From a bacterium (GTDB lineage Bacteria; SZUA-182; DTGQ01): a stretch of DNA of 42,632 nucleotides. A program made the translations under genes and the position numbers. Positions 8,142-16,512 of this stretch are shown here, piece by piece (positions within the stretch are counted from its first letter, which is position 1; the number at the start of each line of letters is the position of its first letter). The stretch lies in the NCBI GenBank assembly GCA_023512255.1, contig JAILZY010000026.1:1-42632 (forward strand), in the 5' to 3' direction. A model generated the notes under the pieces. It was not told the DNA's origin. It did not search any database and saw only the letters and a list, made by a program, of their open reading frames with translations.

Positions 8142-8180
8142 AAGAGGGAGGTTCCTTACGGTTCCTCCCTCTTCCTTTTT
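8142..8180 (+). terminator. Rho-independent terminator of the cold-shock gene
   Basis: A 10-bp stem AAGAGGGAGG (8142-8151) pairs with CCTCCCTCTT (8164-8173) across a 12-base loop and is followed by a pyrimidine run CCTTTTT. Confidence 0.88.
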
Positions 8181-8247
8181 CTGCTAGTGTGTATCTTTTA
8201 AATTAAATAATAAGCTCCTTATAAAATAAACTTCTTATAAAATCCAA

Positions 8248-8559
8248 TTACTTCGACCATAAAATCGGAAATCCAAGTTTTTCAACTATTTGTTTCCTTA
8301 TACCTTTTCTTTTCTCAAAATTACTCTTTACATCATCGATTGAAGTCGGAAATTCATATTCCTCGATCCACTTGGGAAAACTCTCGATGATAAAATCCGC
8401 GGTGGTCTTAATCGAATCCATAGTCTCCTGCAGGAACGCCTTGACCGGCCTTGTATTCTGCTCTCCTTCACCGGCATAAGAAGACTCCCCAAAAACAGGG
8501 CAGCAAATAAAACCATACGTTAACAAAAGAACCAGGAAAAGCTGAAACTTCTTTTTCAT
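8248..8559 (-). CDS. Small exported protein of unknown function
   Basis: This 103-residue protein starts with a textbook signal peptide (MKKKFQ, hydrophobic 7-20, 'CCPVFGES'). The mature part is charged and helical (about residues 35-95: 'VKAFLQETMDSIKTTADF'). It is not similar to a family I recognise. Two adjacent Cys occur at the end of the hydrophobic core, but the preceding residues do not make a good lipobox, so signal peptidase I cleavage after VFG is more likely. The start is well supported by AAGGAGG (complement of 8568-8574), 8 bases upstream. It is a solitary gene, convergent with the cold-shock gene. Confidence 0.78.
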   Translation of the reverse strand: MKKKFQLFLVLLLTYGFICCPVFGESSYAGEGEQNTRPVKAFLQETMDSIKTTADFIIESFPKWIEEYEFPTSIDDVKSNFEKRKGIRKQIVEKLGFPILWSK

Positions 8560-8579
8560 CTCTCTATCCTCCTTACTAG

Positions 8580-9533
8580 ACTTGTACTGTTATATGGTTA
8601 ATAAAAGTAATGATTAATTTCACCTACTATTTCGGATTAATATAAAAAAAACCATTACTGATTAATAACCTGATTAAAAAGGCGAGTAATACTTACTAAT
8701 ATTCCTAAACCAGATCGCTATTACAAAAATCGATAATCATGAATTAAACCCTTATGAGGATGACATAGATTTTATGACGCCTCAGATAATTCTTTATAAA
8801 TAAAAAGCAAATAGATCATCAACCTTTTATGCTATCACCATAAACATTGTAAACTCTCCCTAGAGATAAAGAATAGATAAGATGATAGAGAGGATAACTA
8901 AAATCATTCTCTATCAAACTCTTATCAAAATATTGGCAAGGGCTGGCACTCTATATGCTCGATAAAAAGGTGAAAATAATGATCAATTCATACTTTTATA
9001 ATAGCCAGATTATAAAGGAGACGAATCTCAAAAAGAGGAATAAATCTTATGAATTTCTGATTAGATATTTTGCTGATCTTCAGCATAAGATGTAGTTTAT
9101 ACAGCATACATACAACCATGTGAGTCTGAACTTGTTGGATAGGCTTGATTCATATTCAAGTTCTCAAATCTCCTGCTCATGCCGAAGCTGCTTTTTCCCG
9201 ATAATCAAGAATCAATCATAATTTCTACTGCTCGATTTTATCATCAGCTAAAGAACCAATAAAAGACAAAATATGGTTTTCAAACTCACACAAATAAGAT
9301 GGTGAAAATAAGATGATGAAAAACCAGCTCTTTGAGTACACCGGAGTAAAAGGGGGGATAAAAAGCATCCTGAAAATACAAGGGAGGTGAGAGATAGGGA
9401 GTAAATTTGGAAGTAAGTTTTTGGGAAGGAAATTTTTTTTTCGGAAGTGATGAGGTTTTAAGGAAAATTGGGTAGGAATTTTTGGAAGTTAATTGGAAAG
9501 AAATTTAATTGTATTAACCATTTTTAAGGTCAC
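8580..9533. other. AT-rich intergenic gap, no gene seen
   Basis: About 950 bases carry no ORF with coding character. The last 200 bases before the next gene become purine-rich (GGAAG and GGGAG repeated, 9370-9500). No tRNA-like or riboswitch-like fold was recognised. Confidence 0.5.
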
Positions 9534-9552
9534 TATAATCTTTACGATTATA
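9534..9552 (+). promoter_or_regulatory. Inverted repeat and -10-like box before the Pro/Trp-rich gene
   Basis: TATAATC (9534-9540), a 5-base loop and GATTATA (9546-9552) form a perfect 7-bp palindrome whose left arm is itself a consensus -10 box. It lies 22 bases upstream of the preferred start. It could be an overlapping operator or a 5' hairpin. No strong -35 was seen. Confidence 0.4.
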
Positions 9553-9574
9553 AGTGATGGAGGAAGCATTGGAA

Positions 9575-10129
9575 ATGGTTATTATTAGAAGAATCCCCAG
9601 CTATGTCTTTTTAGTCATGATCGGCATTATGGCTCTTATTTTCGTATGTCCAACTGCTCAGGCTCAGAACTGGATGGCTATGCCGCCTTATAATACGCTG
9701 TGGCCATTATGGTCCCCAGCCCTGTCCCCTGTTGATCCCACGACTGGGCTGCCGACCCCGATTGTAACCAGTCTGACCTCGACTACTGTTTTGCCTGTGC
9801 AACCTGGGCTAACCTGGAATCCAGCCCTCAAAAATCCCTGGCTGCTCTATAATACCCCTCTTGGCTTGGCCTATTACGATCCTCTCCTTGGGATTAATCT
9901 CTGGCCTCCGACTGGATTTTTGACCGGCTCTGGTGTTCCTAAGCCGCTTACCTTACCAGCCAATTACGCCACGCTGCCGATTACAAGCTCTACTTGGATC
10001 ACCACGTACGTACCGCTCGGCAATTCAGCGCTCATAGCTTACCTAAAGACCATTGCTCCTGCTGGACCACCGGCTGTGCCTGGTCCACCACCTGTGCCGG
10101 TATTTCTCACGCCAACGGCGATTATCTAG
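9575..10129 (+). CDS. Exported Pro/Trp/Leu-rich protein of unknown function
   Basis: From ATG 9575 this 184-residue protein has a signal peptide ending near 'TAQAQN'. The mature chain of about 155 residues is unusually rich in Pro, Trp, Thr and Leu and almost devoid of charge. It contains blocks such as 'NTLWPLWSPALSP' and 'NPWLLYNTPLG'. It ends in a Pro-rich segment ('GPPAVPGPPPVPVFLTP') and a hydrophobic terminus. No known domain was recognised. The composition suggests a surface or structural protein and resembles the low-complexity tails of the exported proteins near 27-40 kb. A GTG at 9554 gives a longer product, but GGAGGAAG (9559-9566) then lies inside the gene, so ATG 9575 is preferred. 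Confidence 0.72.
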   Translation: MVIIRRIPSYVFLVMIGIMALIFVCPTAQAQNWMAMPPYNTLWPLWSPALSPVDPTTGLPTPIVTSLTSTTVLPVQPGLTWNPALKNPWLLYNTPLGLAYYDPLLGINLWPPTGFLTGSGVPKPLTLPANYATLPITSSTWITTYVPLGNSALIAYLKTIAPAGPPAVPGPPPVPVFLTPTAII

Positions 10130-10155
10130 TATTTCTAGCTTTGGCTATAGGCTAT

Positions 10156-10172
10156 AATAGCTGAGAGCTATT
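10156..10172 (+). terminator. Weak hairpin after the Pro/Trp-rich gene
   Basis: AATAGCT, loop GAG, AGCTATT form a perfect 7-bp stem 26 bases after the stop, without a T-run. It could stabilise the mRNA 3' end or terminate weakly. Confidence 0.35.
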
Positions 10173-10237
10173 GTTGATAATAAGTCTGCTTACCGGATGC
10201 AGCTATTTTCTATCACTCCAAAGATGATTTTAGCCCC

Positions 10238-10272
10238 GGGCCCTCTCCCCCTCTTTTTGGGGGGAAGGGCCC
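10238..10272. repeat. GC-rich inverted repeat
   Basis: GGGCCCTCTCCCCC (10238-10251) and GGGGGGAAGGGCCC (10259-10272) pair over 12 of 14 positions around a short T-rich loop. No T-run follows on either strand, so it is not a clear terminator. It is much more GC-rich than the surrounding DNA. Confidence 0.6.
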
Positions 10273-10347
10273 ACGACATGCAAAGTACACCATAAGAGTC
10301 AAACCTGAACGGCGCTGCACAACTCGCAAAAGGCCCACACGCAAAGG

Positions 10348-10437
10348 ATACCACCCCTACTCCTTTTGGATCCACGACCGACGGCGGCCAGACCTTTACC
10401 CGCGATAAATACTACCCCTACTCCTTTGGGATCCACG
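10348..10437. repeat. Two imperfect direct repeats of 29 bp
   Basis: Copies at about 10348-10376 and 10409-10437 share the core CCCCTACTCCTTT and the end GGATCCACG, offset by 61 bases. The rest of the gap 10130-10566 contains no supported gene. A 61-codon minus-strand ORF across it has no recognisable domain or ribosome site. Confidence 0.65.
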
Positions 10438-10566
10438 CCCCCACGCTTAATAGAGTCGATCGGTCAAATTCTCCCCCTTGCTTTTCTTGCAGGCCCTGCC
10501 CTACTCCTCAATTAATGGTAAAGTGAAAACTGATTCTCTCCTGCCTACTTTGCGCCGACGACCGCC

Positions 10567-13128
10567 TTAGGTCTGATGTCCCTCTGGTTTCTCTCCCCTT
10601 GATTTTTCAAGAAGCTCTCTTAGGCTCTTGAGCAGATTGAGCAAGGAAACGGGTTTGTGGAGAAGCCGAAATCCTCGCTCCCGTATGGTGGGCCATTGAT
10701 CCTGCTTGTCAGGATAGCCGCTGATCAACAGGATTTGAAGTTCTGGCCGAAGCAAAAGAAGCTGGTCAGCCAACTCAATAGCGCTTTGATCAGGCAGAAT
10801 GACATCACTCAGTAGAAGGTCGAAATTTCCTCTCTCCTGAGCAAAAATAGACAAAGCCTCACGGGATGAGGCAGCCGTATAAACAAGATAGCCATTTTGC
10901 TGAAGCATGGTAGCCGTCAGTTTCCTAACTCCTCCATCATCTTCCACCAGCAGAATGCGCTCGCCCTGGCCTTGAAATTTCCTCACTGAAATTGCCTCAT
11001 CGACCTTCTTTTCCGGTCTCATCAGAGAGGCTGGCAGGCAAATGGCAAAGGTTGCCCCTTGTCCTGGCAGGCTAGAGACGTTGATCCATCCCTCATGCTG
11101 CTTGATGATGCCATAGACTACAGACAAACCAAGCCCGCTGCCCTTGCCAAACTCTTTGGTAGTATAGAAGGGTTCAAAAATCCGGCTCATGACCTCACTG
11201 CTCATCCCACAGCCCGTATCCGTAATTGACAGGCGCACAAATTGGCCAGGTCTGGCCTCCGGAAGGCAGGCCGCCTGCTTCTCATCTAGGATCAGATTTT
11301 CGGTCCTGATGGTCAGCTCTCCTCCTCGCGGCATGGCATCCCTAGCATTGATCACCAGATTCATGATCACCTGCTCGATATTTCCCTCATCAGCCAGTGT
11401 TGTCCACAGGTTCGGCTCAAGCTCTAGCCTGATTTTAATGTCCTCGCCGATAACCCGATAGATCATCTTGAGAAGCTCGTCAATCGTCTGGTTGAGATTC
11501 AGACAAACGGGCTCGGCCGGCTGCTTGCGGCTAAAAAGAAGAAGCTGACGGGTGAGATTGGCTGCCCGACCTGCGGCCACGCGAATCTCCTTAAGATCCA
11601 TAGCCACAGGATCATTCTCGCTGATTTCCAGTAAGGCTAAGGTGGCATGTCCCTGGATCATAGTCAAAAGGTTATTGAAATCGTGAGCCACTCCTCCGGC
11701 CAAAAGGCCGATAGCCTCCATCTTCTGAGCATGAAGAAGCTGAGATCGGATTTTTTCTTTTTCCTCTTCAAGCCGCTTGCGACTCGTAACATCCCGCACA
11801 ATAACCATGATCGCTGGCCGACCTTCATACTGAATAATGCTGCTTGAGACCTCACCATACTTTATAGTCCCATCCTTGCAAATAAATTTTATCTCAAAGA
11901 GAGGAGGAATCTTTGTCCCACAAAGCAGCCGATCAGAGAGCCAACTTGCCATCTGCCTGGCTTCAGAGGTTATAAAATCTAGAAAGGGTTTGCCGAGCAG
12001 CTCATCGTATGAATAGCCACCCATCCTAAGAGCACTACTGTTGACAAACTTAAAAACCCCATCCTGAACAATGGCTACCCCATCCTGGGCCTGCTCTACT
12101 AAGGCTGAGTACTTAGCCTCAGACTCCCGCAGCAGCTCTTCAGCCCTCTTGCGATCGCTAATATCTCTGATAAAGGACACGATACCTCGAAGCTCGCCTT
12201 GCACTCCCCGAAAAGGGCTAACTGCCATAAGACAGGGGACTCGGCTGCCATCCTTGCGCCTTATTTCCTTCTCAATCTCGACAAACTCCTCCCCATTGAG
12301 AATTCGAACCAGAGGGCAACCCAAACTGCCGCAGGCAGAAATGTGAAATATATCAGAGCAGCGGTAGCCAATGACCTCATCCTTGCTAAAACCAGCCAGA
12401 GTACAAAAGGCCCGATTGACCCGGACAAACTTATAATCAAGATCTATAAGGCATATTCCCTCGGCTGCACCATCGAAGATCTGGTTAAGCTCAGCGTAGG
12501 CAAGCCGCGAGGTATCCTCAGCTCGGTAGCGATCGATAATTTCAACTTGGAGTTGCTCGTTTGTCTTGATCAGGCGATCGGTGCGTTCTTTAATCAGCTC
12601 CTCAAGGTGGCAGCGATATTTGTGTATCTCCTCTTCCGCCTGTTTTCGCTCGGTAATATCAGTGGCTGTTCCAACCACCTTCACCAGCCGGCCATCTTTA
12701 TCTCGCCTCGGAAAAGCCCGATTGTAAATCCAGCGGATGGATCCATCTGGCCGCATAATTCGGTATTCAAAATCTGTGGCTATTCCTTCTGCATGTTTTT
12801 CAACTTCAGCCCAGAACCGCTCACGATCATCAGGATGGATAGTTTCAATCAAGGCCTCAGGAGATCGGTACAAATCCTGCCGACTGCGGCCCCAAATCTT
12901 TTCATAGCCTGGGCTAAGATAGAAGATCTCACCAAACCCAGGCGAGCTTATCCAAAAGACATCCTCAATGGTCTCGGTCATGAGCTGAAAATTTTCCCAC
13001 ATCTCCTGCTCGATCTGCTCAAAAGCTCGGCCATCGGCCATATCTTCGATTGGGCCAGCACCTCTTGCCTCCTCCTGATTATCCCCCCCTCTCACAAGTT
13101 GCTCATTACTCTTGTCTTGATCTCTCAT
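10567..13128 (-). CDS. Hybrid sensor histidine kinase, PAS x3 - HisKA - HATPase - receiver
   Basis: This soluble kinase of about 853 residues has no transmembrane segment, so it senses a cytoplasmic signal. In order it has PAS-1 (about 45-165, PAS_3-type, 'HPDDRERFWAEVEKH' and 'GTATDITERKQ'), a coiled coil (about 165-205), PAS-2 (about 215-335), PAS-3 (about 340-460), HisKA with phospho-acceptor His482 in 'GVAHDFNNLL', HATPase ('NLVINARDAMP', 'DTGCGM', 'GKGSGLGLS') and a C-terminal receiver with Asp775 ('LLLSDVILPD'). The HDFNN box is typical of hybrid kinases that pass phosphate internally and then to a partner. No cognate regulator is adjacent. The GTG at 13155 lies in a (GTAAGTGT) repeat, so ATG 13128 with GGAG just upstream is preferred. 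The ligand is unknown. Confidence 0.93.
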   Translation of the reverse strand: MRDQDKSNEQLVRGGDNQEEARGAGPIEDMADGRAFEQIEQEMWENFQLMTETIEDVFWISSPGFGEIFYLSPGYEKIWGRSRQDLYRSPEALIETIHPDDRERFWAEVEKHAEGIATDFEYRIMRPDGSIRWIYNRAFPRRDKDGRLVKVVGTATDITERKQAEEEIHKYRCHLEELIKERTDRLIKTNEQLQVEIIDRYRAEDTSRLAYAELNQIFDGAAEGICLIDLDYKFVRVNRAFCTLAGFSKDEVIGYRCSDIFHISACGSLGCPLVRILNGEEFVEIEKEIRRKDGSRVPCLMAVSPFRGVQGELRGIVSFIRDISDRKRAEELLRESEAKYSALVEQAQDGVAIVQDGVFKFVNSSALRMGGYSYDELLGKPFLDFITSEARQMASWLSDRLLCGTKIPPLFEIKFICKDGTIKYGEVSSSIIQYEGRPAIMVIVRDVTSRKRLEEEKEKIRSQLLHAQKMEAIGLLAGGVAHDFNNLLTMIQGHATLALLEISENDPVAMDLKEIRVAAGRAANLTRQLLLFSRKQPAEPVCLNLNQTIDELLKMIYRVIGEDIKIRLELEPNLWTTLADEGNIEQVIMNLVINARDAMPRGGELTIRTENLILDEKQAACLPEARPGQFVRLSITDTGCGMSSEVMSRIFEPFYTTKEFGKGSGLGLSVVYGIIKQHEGWINVSSLPGQGATFAICLPASLMRPEKKVDEAISVRKFQGQGERILLVEDDGGVRKLTATMLQQNGYLVYTAASSREALSIFAQERGNFDLLLSDVILPDQSAIELADQLLLLRPELQILLISGYPDKQDQWPTIRERGFRLLHKPVSLLNLLKSLRELLEKSRGEKPEGHQT

Positions 13129-13308
13129 ATACTCCACACTTACACACTTACACACTTACTCTTTTTAAGGTTTCAAACTAAGATGATTAGCCTGTCATTG
13201 TCATTAAAGATTATACAATCGAGCTAGCAAATTTTAAAGTTATTTCTCGACTTCTTTTTCTTGTGGACCTTTGCTCATCTTCAGGATAAACTTAAGGGAA
13301 TCTCTCTG

Positions 13309-13326
13309 AGCTCCCTTTAGGGAGCT
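13309..13326. promoter_or_regulatory. Perfect palindrome between divergent genes
   Basis: AGCTCCCT, TT, AGGGAGCT is an 8-2-8 palindrome in the 261-base region between the kinase (-) and glycosyltransferase (+) starts. It could be an operator or a small hairpin. No function is established. Confidence 0.4.
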
Positions 13327-13389
13327 TCAAAAGTCAAAATAAGTAAATCCAAAATATAGCAAGTATAGCAAAAACCAGGATCAAAGCTT

Positions 13390-14472
13390 ATGCGAATCTT
13401 ACACCTTGATACTGGCAGGGGATGGAGAGGTGGCCAGCGGCAGGTATTTTTCCTCCACCAGAGCCTTCTTAGCCTGGGGATTGACAGCCTAGCCGTGGCT
13501 CAGGAGCGGGGAGAGCTCTACCGGCGGCTTCCTGATCCCAAAATTCCTCTTACTTGCCGGGGCGAGTGGGACCTTGCGGCTGCTTTCAGACTGGCTCGGA
13601 TGTTAAGGCAATTTTCCCCTGATGTTGCCCATGCCCATGATGCCCATGCCCATACCTTGCTCCTTCTAGCCTCGCTTTTGGTGAGGAGGAGCCGCCCTAA
13701 GCTTGTGGTTTCCCGAAGAGTAGATTTTCCCATCGCCGGCTCCCGATGGAGCAGGTGGAAGTATCAGAGCTGGCAGGTTGACAAAATCATCACTGTTTCC
13801 TATGGCATCAGGGAAGTGCTTATTCGAGATGGAATTTCTGAAGAGAGAATCAGCGTGGTTCACAGTGGTGTTCCTATTCAGGAGCGGCCACGGGAGATCA
13901 GCCTCAAGGTCAGGCAGCAATTATCAATCCCACCCGAAGCCAAGGTTATAGGGTGCGTTGCTCACTTTGCCGATCATAAGGACCACCGAACCCTACTTCG
14001 GGTTTTTCAGACACTGGCTGAAAAGGAAGATAATGTCTATCTCCTCCTAGTAGGAGACGGCCCTCTTTATGAGAAAATTTTGGCTGAGAGCCGAAAAATA
14101 GCGGCTTCGGATCGGATCATTTTTACCGGATACCAGGAAGATGTCTATCCCTACCTGATGAATTTTGATATCTTTGTGCTGACCTCATACCTTGAAGGAT
14201 TGTGCAGCTCGCTGATTGATTCTCTCTCCTGTGGTGTTCCAATCGTAGCCAGCAGAGTAGGAGGGATTCCGGAGCTGGTCCAAGATGGAGAGAATGGTTT
14301 CCTAGTAGAGGTGGGAGATGTTGCCGGCTTTGTTAATGCCATACTTAGGCTGTTGAAAGATCCTCTGCTGTATCAAACTTTCAAGGGAAATTGCTTAATC
14401 CAGGCTAAAAATTTTTCAATAGATTCTATGGTCGGCAAAACATTAGAAATTTATCGCCAGCTTATAAAGTAA
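13390..14472 (+). CDS. Glycosyltransferase family 4 (GT-B fold)
   Basis: This 360-residue GT-B enzyme probably transfers a sugar from a nucleotide-sugar to a surface glycan or lipid. The N-terminal Rossmann domain (about 1-165) begins 'MRILHLDTGRGWRGGQRQV' with the Gly-rich acceptor loop and 'DVAHAHDAHAH'. The C-terminal domain has 'GCVAHFADHKDH', 'LLLVGDGPLYEK' and the GT4 donor-site motif 'EGLCSSLIDSLSCGVPIVAS', in which the first Glu of the usual E-x7-E signature is present. The second position is Asp instead of Glu. No signal peptide is visible, consistent with action at the inner face of the membrane. It stands alone, so donor and acceptor cannot be named. Confidence 0.88.
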   Translation: MRILHLDTGRGWRGGQRQVFFLHQSLLSLGIDSLAVAQERGELYRRLPDPKIPLTCRGEWDLAAAFRLARMLRQFSPDVAHAHDAHAHTLLLLASLLVRRSRPKLVVSRRVDFPIAGSRWSRWKYQSWQVDKIITVSYGIREVLIRDGISEERISVVHSGVPIQERPREISLKVRQQLSIPPEAKVIGCVAHFADHKDHRTLLRVFQTLAEKEDNVYLLLVGDGPLYEKILAESRKIAASDRIIFTGYQEDVYPYLMNFDIFVLTSYLEGLCSSLIDSLSCGVPIVASRVGGIPELVQDGENGFLVEVGDVAGFVNAILRLLKDPLLYQTFKGNCLIQAKNFSIDSMVGKTLEIYRQLIK

Positions 14473-14616
14473 ATTCCTTAATGAAATAGACACACGGTAA
14501 GTCTTTCCTTAAAATATGCCCGATTTGAACTCTTAAGGAGAGCAGATTAAAGGCTCTTGAGACCATAATTAATTGACAAATGAAGCGAGAAGAATGAAAA
14601 GCAAGGAGCACTTACC

Positions 14617-15786
14617 ATGACAAATGACCAAAGAAGCACGCTCTTTATATGGCTATCAGTATGTTCACTTATAATTATTATCCTATTTTTGGGCTATCCA
14701 GGAGGAGAAGCAAAGTATCCTTTAGCGGCGGAGCTATCCAGTAAGGAAAGGCTTGGCAAACTAATCTATTTCGATCAGCAGCTGTCTGAGCCAAAGGGGC
14801 AGTCTTGTTCTGTGTGTCATTTCCCGGAAAATGGTTTTAACGGAATTGGGGATCCTAATATTGCTGTCTACGAGGGAGCAGTGCCCGGTCGATTTGGTTT
14901 TCGCAATCCCCAAAGCTCAGCGTATGCCTCCTTTAGCCCGGCGCTTCACTTCAGCCAGGAGGAGGGTGAGTATATTGGCGGCCAGTTCTGGGATGGTCGG
15001 GCAAATAGCCTCACTGAGCAGGCCAAGGGGCCTTTCCTGAATCCAGTAGAGCAGAATAACCCGAGTGGAGAGGAGGTAGCCAGAAAGGTCTGTCAATCCT
15101 CGTATGCGGATCTCTTCAAGGAGGTATATGGTCCCTGTGCCTGCGATGATCTCACCAAAGCCTTTGATTTCATTGCTGATGCCATTGCTGCCTATGAGTC
15201 ATCCAGTGAGTCGAACCGCTTCAGCTCAAAGTATGATTGGTATCTCAAAGATCCAGCCGCCTACCCTTTGAGCGAGCAGGAAGCATGGGGTCTTAGGCTC
15301 TTTGAGACCAAAGGCAACTGCAGCTCCTGCCATCCGAATACAGCAGGTCCTTACTGCGACCGGCCACTGTTTACCGACTATACATATGATAATCTTGGTC
15401 TGCCAAAGAATCCTGCCAATCCCTGGTATCGTATGCCTCCATCCATTAACCCTGAGGGAGAGAATTTTATCGACCGCGGGCTTGGCGACACAGTCAAGGA
15501 TCAGGCCCAGATAGGGAAATTCAAGGTACCAACCCTTCGAAATGTCGCCGTCGCACCTCCCTATGGGCATAATGGCTTATTTAAAACTCTCAAGGAGGTG
15601 ATCCACTTCTATAACACCGCCGGTATCCCCGGTATGTGGCCACCACCAGAGGTGCCTGAAAATGTCAATAGAGTCGAAATCGGCAATCTTGGCTTAAGCG
15701 ATGAGGAAGAAGATGCCCTGATCGCCTTCCTGAAAACCCTAACTGACGGCTATGAGCCGCCAGAGTTAAGGGGAAAACCCTTTTGA
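14617..15786 (+). CDS. Di-haem cytochrome c peroxidase, MauG/CcpA family
   Basis: This 389-residue periplasmic protein is anchored or exported by an N-terminal hydrophobic segment (about 8-27). It has two CxxCH haem c sites: Cys64-Val-Cys67-His68 ('SCSVCHFP') and Cys235-Cys238-His239 ('NCSSCHPN'). The family signature 'RNVAVAPPYGHNG' and the conserved 'HFYN' follow. Bacterial CCPs reduce hydrogen peroxide to water with electrons from small c-type cytochromes; MauG relatives instead oxidise proteins. Which applies is not decidable here. AAGGAG about 9 bases upstream of ATG 14617 supports the start. The TGA lies within the hairpin that terminates transcription. Confidence 0.93.
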   Translation: MTNDQRSTLFIWLSVCSLIIIILFLGYPGGEAKYPLAAELSSKERLGKLIYFDQQLSEPKGQSCSVCHFPENGFNGIGDPNIAVYEGAVPGRFGFRNPQSSAYASFSPALHFSQEEGEYIGGQFWDGRANSLTEQAKGPFLNPVEQNNPSGEEVARKVCQSSYADLFKEVYGPCACDDLTKAFDFIADAIAAYESSSESNRFSSKYDWYLKDPAAYPLSEQEAWGLRLFETKGNCSSCHPNTAGPYCDRPLFTDYTYDNLGLPKNPANPWYRMPPSINPEGENFIDRGLGDTVKDQAQIGKFKVPTLRNVAVAPPYGHNGLFKTLKEVIHFYNTAGIPGMWPPPEVPENVNRVEIGNLGLSDEEEDALIAFLKTLTDGYEPPELRGKPF

Positions 15787-15803
15787 AAAAGGGTTTTCCC
15801 CTT
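15769..15803 (+). terminator. Terminator-like hairpin overlapping the peroxidase stop codon
   Basis: AGGGGAAAACCCTTTT (15769-15784) pairs with AAAAAGGGTTTTCCCCTT (15786-15803) around a one-base loop. The stop codon TGA (15784-15786) sits at the tip. Confidence 0.7.
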
Positions 15804-15816
15804 AAACCCTTTTCCT

Positions 15817-15903
15817 AAAACTTTAATATTAATTAAAATTAATTAAAGTTTTGGGAGGATGGGTTGGAAGGAACCCTTATTGAATAAGGGTTCCTTCCAA
15901 AAT
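15817..15903. repeat. Dispersed double-hairpin repeat, copy A
   Basis: There are two successive inverted repeats. The first is AAAACTTTAAT (15817-15827) with ATTAAAGTTTT (15842-15852). The second is a perfect 18-bp stem TTGGAAGGAACCCTTATT (15864-15881) with its complement 15883-15900. Block 15845-15876 matches 18847-18878 at 30 of 32 positions, so this is one copy of a repeat family. It ends 6 bases before the HD-domain gene start. Confidence 0.82.
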
Positions 15904-15908
15904 CAATT

Positions 15909-16478
15909 ATGAAAAACAAAAAAAATTCGATGATCAACCTAGCCATAGAGGTTGCGGCTCAGGCCCATCAGGGGCAGGTCCGCAAGGGGACGAATATCCC
16001 CTATATTACCCATCCCTATGCGGTGGGTATGCTCCTTGTGCAGGCTGGCTGCGCTGAAGAGGTGGTGGTTGCCGGGCTACTCCACGATACCCTAGAGGAT
16101 ACCTCCCTTTCACTAGAAGAAATAAGGCGACAGTTTGGCCAAAGGGTTGCAGATATCGTTCTAGGATGCTCTGAGCCAAACCGCGCTCTGCCCTGGGAAG
16201 AGCGCAAGCAGCACACCCTGAATTTCCTGCGTCTTGCTCATCTCGACATCCGCTGGGTAGTCTGCGCCGACAAGCTGCATAACCTCCGGACCCTGGCCCA
16301 TGACCTTACCCTGCTTGGCGATCAGGTATGGTCTCGGTTTAGTCGTGGACGCAGCCAGCAGGAGTGGTACTATCGGGGGATAGTAGACAGTCTGTGGCAC
16401 AATTTGCATCTTCCCCACCTTTCGGGGTCTTTATTTCATCAGCTCAAGGAAGAGGTGGAAGAGCTTTTCGGCAAGTAG
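15909..16478 (+). CDS. Solo RelA/SpoT-type HD-domain hydrolase (small alarmone hydrolase-like)
   Basis: This 189-residue cytoplasmic protein consists of one HD domain. Its metal-binding motifs match the hydrolase half of SpoT: 'RKGTNIPYITHPYAVG', 'AGLLHDTLEDT' with the HD pair, and 'CADKLHNLRTL' with the distal Asp. SpoT-type HD domains remove pyrophosphate from (p)ppGpp; stand-alone forms (SAH, Mesh1-like) do the same without a synthetase. There is no synthetase or TGS domain and no room for them, so a degradative role is likely but substrate is inferred. ATG 15909 follows a repeat hairpin with no visible Shine-Dalgarno sequence; a second ATG at 15930 is possible. It converges with priA. Confidence 0.87.
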   Translation: MKNKKNSMINLAIEVAAQAHQGQVRKGTNIPYITHPYAVGMLLVQAGCAEEVVVAGLLHDTLEDTSLSLEEIRRQFGQRVADIVLGCSEPNRALPWEERKQHTLNFLRLAHLDIRWVVCADKLHNLRTLAHDLTLLGDQVWSRFSRGRSQQEWYYRGIVDSLWHNLHLPHLSGSLFHQLKEEVEELFGK

Positions 16479-16512
16479 GCGCCTCAAGTAGGATCACATC
16501 AGCAAGGTATGA

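Noticed and set aside
10190-10375. 61-codon minus-strand ORF
   Set aside because: It spans a GC palindrome and repeats; no start site or domain supports it.
12199-13227. 342-codon ORF on the + strand
   Set aside because: It lies antisense to the PAS domains of the histidine kinase, whose motifs are clear. It has no Shine-Dalgarno sequence or recognisable domain.
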